A DNA stretch of 64,000 bases, taken from NCBI RefSeq assembly GCF_014230465.1, contig NZ_JAAXCY010000002.1, positions 248,001 through 312,000 of the forward strand, read 5' to 3'. A program made the translations under genes and the position numbers. Below, piece after piece: positions 28,901-36,678 of the stretch (the first letter of the stretch is position 1; each line of letters begins with the position of its first letter). The stretch is from Pseudomonas cremoris. Lineage in GTDB: Bacteria; Pseudomonadota; Gammaproteobacteria; Pseudomonadales; Pseudomonadaceae. The notes under the pieces were generated by a model. The model saw only the letters and a program-made list of their open reading frames with translations. It was not told where the DNA came from and ran no database searches.

Positions 28901-29321
28901 ACTGATCAACTGGTCGCTGACCGACACCATCACCCGAGTCACCCTGAAATTGGGCGTGGACTACGGCTCCGACCTGGACCTGGTGAAGGAGCTGTTACTC
29001 AAGGCCGCCCGAGACAACCCGCGAGTGCTGAAGGAACCCGAGCCTCATGTGTACTTCCTCAATTTCGGCGAAAGCACTCTCGACCACGAACTGCGCATGC
29101 ACGTGCGCGACCTCGGTGACCGCAACCCGGTAATCGATGAGGTGAACCGCTTTATCAACCGCGAATTCAAGAACCACCACATCAACATCTCGTTCCGCCA
29201 GATGGAGGTCTACCTCAAGAACCTCCACGGCCAGGAATACAAACTGGTGGAAGTCGAAAGCCCGGCCAAGCCCGCCAACGACGGTGGCGTACAAGAACCG
29301 CCACCGAGCAAACTCGACTAA
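25983..29321 (+). CDS. mscK: MscK/KefA-type mechanosensitive channel
   Basis: Large mechanosensitive channel of 1112 residues. A signal peptide (MPILRTFLATALLGLTLCVG, ending AHA-type near residue 24) is followed by a Gln-rich periplasmic coiled-coil region to about 480. About ten membrane helices follow, then the MscS pore and beta domain near the C-terminus (LSVGLGFGMQEIFANFISGIM, FERPVRIGDTITIGNLSGTV, IIVPNKTFITGQLINWSL). It releases solutes on hypo-osmotic shock; in E. coli MscK gating also requires external K+. The start at 25983 supplies the signal peptide; the longer open frame from 25794 lies within nhaP2. Confidence 0.9.
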   Translation: MPILRTFLATALLGLTLCVGTVHAADPPSADAIQQSLDKLPDRKLPDADMKALQTILQQTLTYLGNKQDYEQRLVDLKRQLEDAPRQTVENQRELARLKATKVIPVAQRYATLPVPQLEQLLVQRTTQQGDLQKDLADANSLTIAAQTRPERAQTEISSSQTRILQINSILKNGKDNGKTLSSDQRNQLNAELAALNALIPLRRQELAGNSQLQDLGNSQHDLVLEKTARLEQEIQDLQTLINQKRLAQSQQTVTQQSIEAQKAGGSSLLATESAANLKLSDYLLKSTDRLNDLTQKNLQTKQQLDTVTQSDAALDEQINVLKGSLLLSKILYKQKQALPRLTVDRDLADDIANIRLYQFEVNQQRELISSPSTYVDNLLANQPPDDVTPQLRRTLLELAITRSDLLERLSRELSALLNESITLQLNQKQLLSTATTLRSTLDEQMFWIPSNKPLDTEWLETVPAHLSKQVTTLPWASSVSELYDGLTQRPLLFLPLLLLIGALLWRRKNLYQRLNKVHQDIGHFKRDSQWHTPQAILINILLAMPVALGLALCGYALQIDARGQNANLGAALLQIAQAWMVFYTAYRILAPGGVAELHFRWEKPQVEFLQGWVRKLGLVVLALVAVVAIAEHQPAALADDVLGIGVVLLCYALMAWLLGRLLLNSPTHEKASLFRKAVGLVFTALPIALFIAVCFGYYYTALKLSDRLINTLYLLMFWLVIEATFVRGLGVAARRLAYARALAKRQAAKEAGEGEVVIEEPTLDIEQVNEQSMRLIRLALLGGFIAALYWVWKDLITVFSYLDNVTLYEYTSGTGANISMVPISIGDLLGASIIVGITFALARNLPGLLEVLVLSKLDLAQGSAYATTTLLSYVIAGVGFVSTLSTLGVSWDKLQWLVAALSVGLGFGMQEIFANFISGIMILFERPVRIGDTITIGNLSGTVSKIRIRATTITDFDRKDIIVPNKTFITGQLINWSLTDTITRVTLKLGVDYGSDLDLVKELLLKAARDNPRVLKEPEPHVYFLNFGESTLDHELRMHVRDLGDRNPVIDEVNRFINREFKNHHINISFRQMEVYLKNLHGQEYKLVEVESPAKPANDGGVQEPPPSKLD

Positions 29322-30833
<1,512 letters not shown>

Positions 30834-30863
30834 GAAGTCGCTCACCCAGGGCCTTGATCGCAG

Positions 30864-31283
30864 TCAGATGAACATGTCCACCGGCACCTTGAAGAACTCC
30901 GCCAGCCAACGAATCTGCCGAACGTTGAGCTGGCGTTTTCCACTCAGTATTTCCGAGACAACCGATTGAGCGCCGACTCCAGGCAAGTCACTTTGTGTCA
31001 AACCATGCTCCTGCATCATTGACCGTAATACGTCGACACCGCTCACCTCGGGCATTGGCCAATGCTCTAAGTCATAGGCCTCAACCCAATCACCGATGAT
31101 ATCGACCAGCCCCATCAGCGGATGAGCTTCGTCCTCGCCAACGATGTCCAACAATTCATCCAGCGCCGCCACCAGAACATCGTAGTCAGCCTCGGTTTTA
31201 GGCTTGCGCAGCAGAGGCGCCACGAATTGCCAATGCTCAGCTACTTGCTCGATCAATGCTGTCACTGCACTCACTCCTTCCAT
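30864..31283 (-). CDS. higA: Antitoxin HigA (XRE-type)
   Basis: A 139-residue antitoxin of the E. coli YgjM type. An acidic N-terminal half (residues 10-75) is followed by an HTH domain around 83-130 (LRSMMQEHGLTQSDL, SEILSGKRQLNVRQIRWLAEFFKV). It should bind the HigB toxin and repress the operon. Its start lies 13 bases inside the higB 3' end, so the genes are translationally coupled in toxin-first order, typical of higBA. Confidence 0.88.
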   Translation of the reverse strand: MEGVSAVTALIEQVAEHWQFVAPLLRKPKTEADYDVLVAALDELLDIVGEDEAHPLMGLVDIIGDWVEAYDLEHWPMPEVSGVDVLRSMMQEHGLTQSDLPGVGAQSVVSEILSGKRQLNVRQIRWLAEFFKVPVDMFI

Positions 31284-31558
31284 TTACCCTTGTCATATTC
31301 CCGATGGTCCAACACATGCCGAATATAGAGGCGTTGCATTCGATAACGCACAACCGCAATAAGCCGCAACTTGTTGCCACCTATATTGAAGACGTGCAAC
31401 GCGCCCACCTTATCCACTGCGGGGAAAACCGATCTCAACGCTGCAAAATCTTCAGGGCTGATGACCTTGACCTTCCGATACCACTCATCTAATGCACTGG
31501 CTGAATATGGCCATTTTTCCTTGGCATTTCGGATTTGCTTCGCACTGATTACTCGCAT
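31271..31558 (-). CDS. higB: mRNA interferase toxin HigB
   Basis: A 95-residue RelE-fold toxin of the HigB_toxin family. MRVISAKQIRNAKEKWP, the central VFNIGGNKLRLIAVV and the C-terminal HREYDKGKWKE match the E. coli K-12 HigB pattern. The toxin cleaves mRNA on the ribosome. AAGGACG lies before the ATG. The operon promoter and HigA operator should lie in 31559-31700, where no clear palindrome was recognised. Confidence 0.9.
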   Translation of the reverse strand: MRVISAKQIRNAKEKWPYSASALDEWYRKVKVISPEDFAALRSVFPAVDKVGALHVFNIGGNKLRLIAVVRYRMQRLYIRHVLDHREYDKGKWKE

Positions 31559-31760
31559 GCAACGTCCTTATCGCATCCTGCTATGAAGGTTAAACCCGAA
31601 CGCCAACTATCGCAATTTGCTATAGCCTCGAACGGACCAATGGTGCTTTGTCGAACACGCCTTCACAGCCTAGATAGACAGGCGCAATCTCCACCGAAAA
31701 ATCTGTGAGCATATGCAACGCCAACTTGAACTTGATAACGCTCGAAAACGACTCCAAATA

Positions 31761-31782
31761 AGACCTTTATGGTCTGTTTTTT
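31761..31782 (+). other. Short hairpin with T run before trxC
   Basis: AGACC (31761-31765) pairs with GGTCT (31771-31775) and is followed by GTTTTTT up to the GGAG of trxC. It looks like a weak intrinsic terminator or attenuator, but the stem has only five pairs. Confidence 0.3.
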
Positions 31783-31792
31783 GGAGCCCACC

Positions 31793-32227
31793 ATGTCCGA
31801 CCCTCTCGTCATTCCTTGCCCACGCTGCAACGGCCTAAACCGCATTCCCGGCGAACGCCTGGGCGATGCGCCCAAGTGCGGGCGCTGCAAGCAGCCGGTG
31901 TTGTTGAACAAGCCTTTCGAACTGAAACAAGGCGACTACGCCTGCCAGATCAAGGGCGACCTGCCGTTGCTGGTGGATGTATGGGCTGACTGGTGCGGAC
32001 CGTGCAAATCGTTTGCGCCGGTGTTTGAGCAGGCGGCTGGGCAGTTGGAAGGTAAGTGCCGGCTGGCCAAGCTGGACAGTGAGGCCAATCAGCAGTTGTC
32101 GGCGCAGTTGGGGATTCGCTCGATCCCCAGTTTGATTCTGTTCAAGAATGGCCGCGAAGTGGCGCGCCAGAGCGGGGCGTTCCCGTTGCCGCAGTTGATG
32201 GCGTGGCTGGGCAGCCAGGGCGTGTAA
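31793..32227 (+). CDS. trxC: Thioredoxin 2 (TrxC) with N-terminal zinc ribbon
   Basis: A cytosolic thiol-disulfide reductase of 144 residues. The N-terminal zinc motif has Cys9, Cys12, Cys29 and Cys32 (CPRC and CGRC pairs). The thioredoxin fold carries the redox site WCGPC with Cys68 and Cys71 and the cis-proline stretch IRSIPSLILFK. The two N-terminal CxxC pairs distinguish TrxC from TrxA. The ATG at 31793 is preceded by GGAG and gives the correct MSDPLVIPCPRC N-terminus. In E. coli trxC belongs to the OxyR regulon; no OxyR site was recognised here. Confidence 0.94.
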   Translation: MSDPLVIPCPRCNGLNRIPGERLGDAPKCGRCKQPVLLNKPFELKQGDYACQIKGDLPLLVDVWADWCGPCKSFAPVFEQAAGQLEGKCRLAKLDSEANQQLSAQLGIRSIPSLILFKNGREVARQSGAFPLPQLMAWLGSQGV

Positions 32228-32237
32228 CTCGGTCAAA

Positions 32238-32308
32238 TGTGGGAGCTGGCTTGCCTGCGATAGCTATGGTGAATTCACCACTGCCATCGCAGGCAGCCAG
32301 CTCCCACA
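32238..32308. repeat. REP doublet of a second class
   Basis: TGTGGGAGCTGGCTTGCCTG (32238-32257) and its inverse ending at 32308 flank a short spacer with GGTGAATTCACC. The core GAGCTGGCTTGCCTGCGAT differs from the GAGCGGGCTTGCTCGCGA core of the other four elements, so it belongs to another REP group. It sits between convergent trxC and the small DUF3077-like gene. Confidence 0.83.
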
Positions 32309-32325
32309 CTGATTGCATTGCAGGT

Positions 32326-32535
32326 TTAGGCCAGCGGCGCTTCGCGGTCCATCATCTGGCCGACCAACATGACGCCCAGCTCACTCAATTGATGGATCGC
32401 CAGGGCCACGTCGCGGTGTTCGCCGGTGAGGTCGTCGGACAGGTTGAGTAACAGGGTGCGCACGGAAGAGAAGGTTTCGTAGCTGTTGAGCACGAGGGTT
32501 TCGGTGGGGAGATTGGGCGTGACGGTAAATAGCAT
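32326..32535 (-). CDS. Small DUF3077-like protein
   Basis: A 69-residue acidic protein: LFTVTPNLPTETLVLNSYET and a helical remainder (LLNLSDDLTGEHRDVALAIHQLSELGVMLVG). This resembles the short DUF3077-type proteins common in fluorescent pseudomonads, whose function is unknown. The ribosome-binding site before the ATG is weak (AGAGAA). The 5' leader of more than 170 bases contains three small hairpins with mutually complementary loops, described separately. Confidence 0.6.
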   Translation of the reverse strand: MLFTVTPNLPTETLVLNSYETFSSVRTLLLNLSDDLTGEHRDVALAIHQLSELGVMLVGQMMDREAPLA

Positions 32536-32566
32536 GCTTTTCGTTCTCTGATAGGGCCATCACCTA

Positions 32567-32717
32567 CTCGCTACTAAACGAGGGCGGCAGCTGTACGCAG
32601 GTTAGTAGACCGGGAACGAAAGCAAAAACCGGCGCACCCGAAGGTGCCCTGCGCACAACTGCCATGATGATGGAGCGGCGCACATTCTTTCGTCTGATTG
32701 GGCTACTAAACCCGATC
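32567..32717 (-). promoter_or_regulatory. Structured leader with three complementary-loop hairpins
   Basis: Read leftward, the leader of the DUF3077-like gene holds hairpin A1 (stem arms 32711-32717 and 32696-32702, loop TTTAGTAG), hairpin A' (stem GGT/ACC at 32600-32611, loop CTACTA) and hairpin A2 (stem CTCG/CGAG at 32567-32582, loop TTTAGTAG). The A' loop can pair with six bases of either the A1 or A2 loop. Between A1 and A' lies a UUCG-capped stem (GCACC/GGTGC, 32634-32647) followed by GCC GG and five T residues, as in an attenuator. The rest of 32718-32886 shows only a TTCCAGCTGGAA palindrome at 32865-32876. Confidence 0.5.
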
Positions 32718-32886
32718 ACTGAACATTCAGCGACCGGCGAACCTTAAGAGACACCCCTCCAGACGCACAAGCCGGCGGATTCTGGCTTACCTGTAGGCAA
32801 CGATACAAGGCACAACTCCTATTGCCAGACCCGTCCTACAGCCTCTGTGGGATAAATCCAGATTTTCCAGCTGGAATGCAAAAAAA

Positions 32887-32975
32887 TGTGGGAGCGGGCT
32901 TGCTCGCGAATGCGGTGTGTCAGTAGTAGATGTGCTGACTGACACACCGCATTCGCGAGCAAGCCCGCTCCCACA
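32887..32975. repeat. REPIN
   Basis: TGTGGGAGCGGGCTTGCTCG at 32887-32906 pairs with its inverse ending at 32975, with GCGGTGTGTCAG / CTGACACACCGC inner arms. It is the most symmetrical of the five elements. It lies just downstream of the leftward parA-like gene. Confidence 0.9.
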
Positions 32976-32998
32976 GGGGATTTCAGTTGCCTGTCAGA

Positions 32999-33769
32999 TC
33001 AGGCGTTTTCCAGCAGGTTATGCAGCTCCACAAACTGCAACGTCAGCTTGTGCCGTGGGTCCAGGTGGATCAGCGGTTTGCTCTCCTGGTGCGACTCACG
33101 CATACGCACGGAGCTTGCCAAGTACACCGGCAACACTGGCAAACCCTCGGCAATCAACTCATCGAGCATCTGCTGCGGCAGGCTCGCCCGGGCCTGGAAC
33201 TGGTTGACCACGATGCCTTCCACCTCGAGGCCTTCGTTGTGGTCGTCCTTCAACTCTTCGATTTCACGCAACAGGCCATACAACGCCTGGCGCGAGAAGC
33301 TGTCGCAATCGAACGGGATCAACACACGATCAGCGGCAATCAGCGCCGAAACAGCATAAAAATTCAATGCCGGAGGGGTATCCAGGTATATACGGTCGTA
33401 ATCTTCACTCAGATCGTCCAGCAGCTTTCGCAGCTTGTTGATCTTGTGCTTGGCCTCAAGCTTGGGCTGCAGGTCCGCCAGCTCTGGGGTCGCGGTGATG
33501 ACATGCAGGTTGTCGAAGGGTGTTTCGTAGATATCCACCTTGTTCTTCTTGGAAAACGGCCCGGAAGACAGGGTTTGCTTGAAAAAATCCGCGATACCCA
33601 TCGGGATATCATCGCCGGTCAACCCAGTGAGGTATTGGGTTGAATTGGCTTGTGCATCGAGGTCGACCAACAGGGTTCGATAGCCTTCGCTGGCACTGAC
33701 CGCCGCCAGGTTGCAGGCGATGCTGGACTTGCCAACGCCGCCTTTCTGATTGAACACCACACGCCGCAT
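32999..33769 (-). CDS. ParA-family ATPase, solitary
   Basis: Deviant Walker A ATPase of 256 residues. KGGVGKSS (residues 9-16) with the signature lysine, the Walker A' region LLVDLDAQANSTQYLTGL and the Walker B-like YDRIYLDTPPALNFYAVSAL are present. Such proteins position chromosomes, plasmids or protein clusters along the nucleoid. No parB, chemotaxis or cellulose gene is adjacent, so the cargo is unknown. The start at 33769 has a good GGAGG upstream and begins MRRVVFNQKGG; an in-frame start at 33814 is less likely. From memory P. aeruginosa PA5028 is a similar solitary ParA in the same neighbourhood. Confidence 0.85.
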   Translation of the reverse strand: MRRVVFNQKGGVGKSSIACNLAAVSASEGYRTLLVDLDAQANSTQYLTGLTGDDIPMGIADFFKQTLSSGPFSKKNKVDIYETPFDNLHVITATPELADLQPKLEAKHKINKLRKLLDDLSEDYDRIYLDTPPALNFYAVSALIAADRVLIPFDCDSFSRQALYGLLREIEELKDDHNEGLEVEGIVVNQFQARASLPQQMLDELIAEGLPVLPVYLASSVRMRESHQESKPLIHLDPRHKLTLQFVELHNLLENA

Positions 33770-34117
33770 GGAAAAACCTCCGTGTATCAATGAATGTCCG
33801 AGTGTAGAGGGCAAAAGCGCCTGTTAGCTACCTCGTTCATCCATGCATTACTGCATCAAAGGCCTTTGGCGCTTTGGCTGTCATACGCCACCGACAAATT
33901 AAACAGAACAGTCCGACAATCCAACTCGGCTTCAGGTAAAGGACAATCTGTAAATCTTTCCAACCAAATTGTAATCAGCCTTGAACAAATCTTTACCAAA
34001 GTTTGCTAGAAGCCCACGGCACCGGGATAATGCGCGCCATTCGGCTATTGCTCCCTGTCCCGGTATTCGGGGCCAACAGCCGCACATGGAAGCCCGCAGG
34101 GGCGGGATAACTTCTCA
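33770..34117. other. Intergenic region between parA and the aryl polyene operon
   Basis: No gene was found. The left end must carry the parA promoter and the right end that of the 20-gene operon. The stretch 33900-34010 is AT-richer than its surroundings and contains TTGAAC (33981-33986), but no good -10 element follows at normal spacing. No regulator gene for the operon is adjacent. Confidence 0.5.
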
Positions 34118-34837
34118 GTGATCACTTTCAACATCGCCCAATGGCGCGCATGGGCTCCTGGGCTCGAAAGCGCGGCCGCCTGGCAGGCTTGGTGGCAGGC
34201 CCCGGTGTTGCTGCCTGCAAGCGAAGCTGCCCCCGACGTGTCATTTCTGCCAGCCATGCAACGTCGTCGCCTCAGCCGCCTGGCGCGCATGGCGTTCAGC
34301 GTGGGCTGGCCGCTGGCCGAAGGCCTGCAGGACCTGCCACTGGTGTTCATCTCCCGGCATGGCGAAACCCCGCGCACCCTCGACATCCTCAGCGACCTGG
34401 CCAATGACCAGCCGCTGTCGCCGACCCAGTTCAGCCTGTCAGTGCATAACGCAGTCATCGGCCTGTGGTCGATCCTGCGCAATGAGACCGCCGAAATGAC
34501 CGCCCTCGCTGCCGCCGGTGACGGCCTGGAACACGGCATCCTCGAAGCCGCCGCGCTGCTCGATGAAGGTGCCCCAGCGGTTTTGCTAGTGATCACCGAG
34601 GAACAGCCCCCCGAGGCCTATGCCAGTTGGATCGTCGATGTGCCATTTCCCTATGCCCTCGGCCTGTTGCTGACACCGGGCGACGAGTGGCAACTGGAAC
34701 TGAGCGCGGGCACTGTCCAACCCACTCAAACCCAGTGGCCCCACGCCCTGAACCTGCTGCGCACCCTGCTCACCGAGCAGGCCACCTGCCAACATGCCTG
34801 GAAGAACCGTGTATGGAACTGGCAACGCAAGCCGTAA
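34118..34837 (+). CDS. Aryl polyene chain-length factor (ketosynthase-like, ApeC type)
   Basis: A 239-residue protein with the truncated beta-ketoacyl synthase N-terminal-like domain of APE clusters. MITFNIAQWRAWAPGL and the RRLSRLARMAFSVGWPLAEG region match that family. It lacks an active-site cysteine and in E. coli APE pairs with a ketosynthase to set polyene length. It starts with GTG at 34118 without a strong ribosome-binding site. It is the first gene of the operon and overlaps the next by 25 bases. Confidence 0.82.
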   Translation: MITFNIAQWRAWAPGLESAAAWQAWWQAPVLLPASEAAPDVSFLPAMQRRRLSRLARMAFSVGWPLAEGLQDLPLVFISRHGETPRTLDILSDLANDQPLSPTQFSLSVHNAVIGLWSILRNETAEMTALAAAGDGLEHGILEAAALLDEGAPAVLLVITEEQPPEAYASWIVDVPFPYALGLLLTPGDEWQLELSAGTVQPTQTQWPHALNLLRTLLTEQATCQHAWKNRVWNWQRKP

Positions 34838-35625
34838 CCGACAAGCCAAGGGACGCCTACTACTGGCGCCTGTTCGCCACCGCCGCCAGCTTCTTCCTGT
34901 TTGGCGTCGGGGGCCTGTGCCTGCGCTTGCTCGTGTTCCCGCTGCTCAGTTGCCTGCCAGGCAGTGCCGAACAGCACCGTCGCCGCGCCCGCCACACCAT
35001 CAGCAAGCTGTTCTGGCTGTTTATCCGTCTGATGCAACGCGCAGGCGTGCTCACCTACAGTGTTGAAGGCGCGGAAAAGCTCGGACGCCCTGGCCAGATG
35101 ATCATCGCCAACCACCCGTCGCTGATCGACGTGGTGTTCCTGATCGGCCTGGTGCGCCAGGCCAATTGCGTGGTCAAGCAGAGCCTGTGGCAAAACCCCT
35201 TCACCCGTGGGCCGGTGCGTGACGCCGGCTACATCAGCAACGACGGCAGTGCCGAGATGCTCGACGCCGCCGCCGGCGCCCTGCAAGCGGGCCAGACCCT
35301 GATCATCTTTCCCGAGGGCACGCGCACCACACCGGGCGCGGCGCCTGCCTTTCATCGCGGGGGCGCCGCCATTGCGCTGCGCGGTGCGACAATCATCACC
35401 CCCGTGGTGATCAAGGTCAGCCCTACCACGCTGACCAAGGCCGAACCCTGGTATCGCATCCCAAAATGCCGCGTGCACTTCAGTTTGCGGGTGGGTGCCG
35501 ATATAGAACCACAGGCGTTCGCAACACTGGGGCCCGCGCCCCAGGCCTCACGCAAGCTCAACGATTACCTGCACCACTATTTTATTAAGGAGCTCGCCGA
35601 AGATGAGCGACAGACACCGCCTTGA
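34813..35625 (+). CDS. Lysophospholipid acyltransferase (PlsC family, ApeD type)
   Basis: A membrane-associated acyltransferase of 270 residues. An N-terminal hydrophobic stretch (about 20-50) precedes the HX4D motif (NHPSLID, His101 and Asp106) and the acceptor-binding FPEGTR (166-171). In APE pathways such enzymes help build the lipid anchor or transfer the polyene acyl group. The start at 34813 (MELATQAV) was selected; the frame is open earlier inside the preceding gene, but that part has no homology. Confidence 0.85.
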   Translation: MELATQAVTDKPRDAYYWRLFATAASFFLFGVGGLCLRLLVFPLLSCLPGSAEQHRRRARHTISKLFWLFIRLMQRAGVLTYSVEGAEKLGRPGQMIIANHPSLIDVVFLIGLVRQANCVVKQSLWQNPFTRGPVRDAGYISNDGSAEMLDAAAGALQAGQTLIIFPEGTRTTPGAAPAFHRGGAAIALRGATIITPVVIKVSPTTLTKAEPWYRIPKCRVHFSLRVGADIEPQAFATLGPAPQASRKLNDYLHHYFIKELAEDERQTPP

Positions 35626-35872
35626 GCACGACATAAAGGCACTGATCATCGAGGCCCTGGGCCTGGAAGACATCAGTGTCGACGACATCGGCAGCGACCA
35701 GACCCTGTTTGGCGAAGGCCTTGGCCTGGACTCGGTAGACGCCCTGGAATTGGGCCTGGCGATCCAGAAAAAATACGGCATCAAGATCGATGCCGACGCC
35801 AAGGACACCCGCAATCACTTCACCAACGTGGCCAGCCTTGCGGCGTTCGTCACGGCCAGACAGGCAGCTTGA
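35603..35872 (+). CDS. Acyl carrier protein 1 of the aryl polyene synthase
   Basis: An 89-residue acidic carrier protein. The phosphopantetheine attachment residue is Ser44 in GLDSVDALEL. It carries the growing polyene as a thioester for the ketosynthase, reductase and dehydratase encoded downstream. Its start overlaps the acyltransferase by 23 bases, and a second carrier gene follows after nine bases. Confidence 0.9.
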   Translation: MSDRHRLEHDIKALIIEALGLEDISVDDIGSDQTLFGEGLGLDSVDALELGLAIQKKYGIKIDADAKDTRNHFTNVASLAAFVTARQAA

Positions 35873-35881
35873 GACCGGACC

Positions 35882-36136
35882 ATGCAAACTCGTGACGATA
35901 TTTTCAACACCCTGCGCGATGCCTTGGTGGAACTGTTTGAACTGCCGCCGGAACGCGTCACCCTGGATGCCAACCTGTACCAGGACCTGGAAATCGACAG
36001 CATCGATGCCGTCGACTTGATCGACCACATCAAGCGCCAGACCGGCAAAAAGATCGCCGCCGAGGAATTCAAGGCAGTGCGCACCGTAAACGACGTGGTT
36101 GAGGCGGTGTACCGTCTGGTCACGCCTGCCGCATGA
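35882..36136 (+). CDS. Acyl carrier protein 2 of the aryl polyene synthase
   Basis: An 84-residue carrier protein with attachment Ser40 in LEIDSIDAVDLIDHI. Tandem carriers (ApeE/ApeF in the E. coli cluster) are the rule in APE loci, one serving starter loading or chain extension and the other perhaps the lipid part. It overlaps the next gene by four bases. Confidence 0.9.
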   Translation: MQTRDDIFNTLRDALVELFELPPERVTLDANLYQDLEIDSIDAVDLIDHIKRQTGKKIAAEEFKAVRTVNDVVEAVYRLVTPAA

Positions 36137-36678
36137 GTCGGCTGATCGGCCTTGGCCTGTTGTTGGCGGGGCTGCTGTACCCCTTTGCGGTGTATTACGG
36201 CACTGAACACTTTGCCCCGTGGCAATTCGGTCTGCTGCTCGGCAGCCTGTGGTTATTGCGCGCGCTCACCGGCGCTCGCCGTCCCGGCAGCCGCTGGATG
36301 GCGTTGGCGGTGATTGTGTTCTGCCTGCTGTTGGCCTGGTTCGATAACCCGCACTTGCTGCGCTGGTACCCGAGCCTGGTCAGTGCGTTCATGTTGTCGC
36401 TGTTTGGCTTGAGCCTCAAATACGGCCCGCCGATGGTGGAGCGCCTGGCACGCATGACCGATCCGGTGCTGCCACCCCACGCGGTTGTGTATACCCGCCG
36501 GGTCACCGTGGTGTGGAGTGTGTTTTTTCTCTGTAATGGCCTGCTCGCCGCTGCCCTCACCTTATGGGCGCCGCTGAGCTGGTGGACGTTGTACAACGGC
36601 CTCATCGCCTACGGGTTGATGGGGCTGTTGTTTGCCGTGGAATGGCTGGTACGACAAAGGGTTCGAGGCCGCGTATGA
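36133..36678 (+). CDS. COG4648-type membrane protein (ApeG type)
   Basis: A 181-residue integral membrane protein with about five hydrophobic spans: residues 3-23, 29-45, 53-70, 78-95 and 118-170. YPFAVYYG near the start and a YTRRVTVVWSVFFLCNG stretch are typical of the COG4648 proteins found in aryl polyene clusters. No catalytic motif is evident; a role in assembly or translocation of the aryl lipid is inferred. Four-base overlaps link it to both neighbours. Confidence 0.8.
   Translation: MSRLIGLGLLLAGLLYPFAVYYGTEHFAPWQFGLLLGSLWLLRALTGARRPGSRWMALAVIVFCLLLAWFDNPHLLRWYPSLVSAFMLSLFGLSLKYGPPMVERLARMTDPVLPPHAVVYTRRVTVVWSVFFLCNGLLAAALTLWAPLSWWTLYNGLIAYGLMGLLFAVEWLVRQRVRGRV

Noticed and set aside
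31761..31782. Attenuator before trxC as a confident regulatory element
   Set aside because: The stem is only five base pairs and no leader gene is visible; listed only as a weak hairpin.
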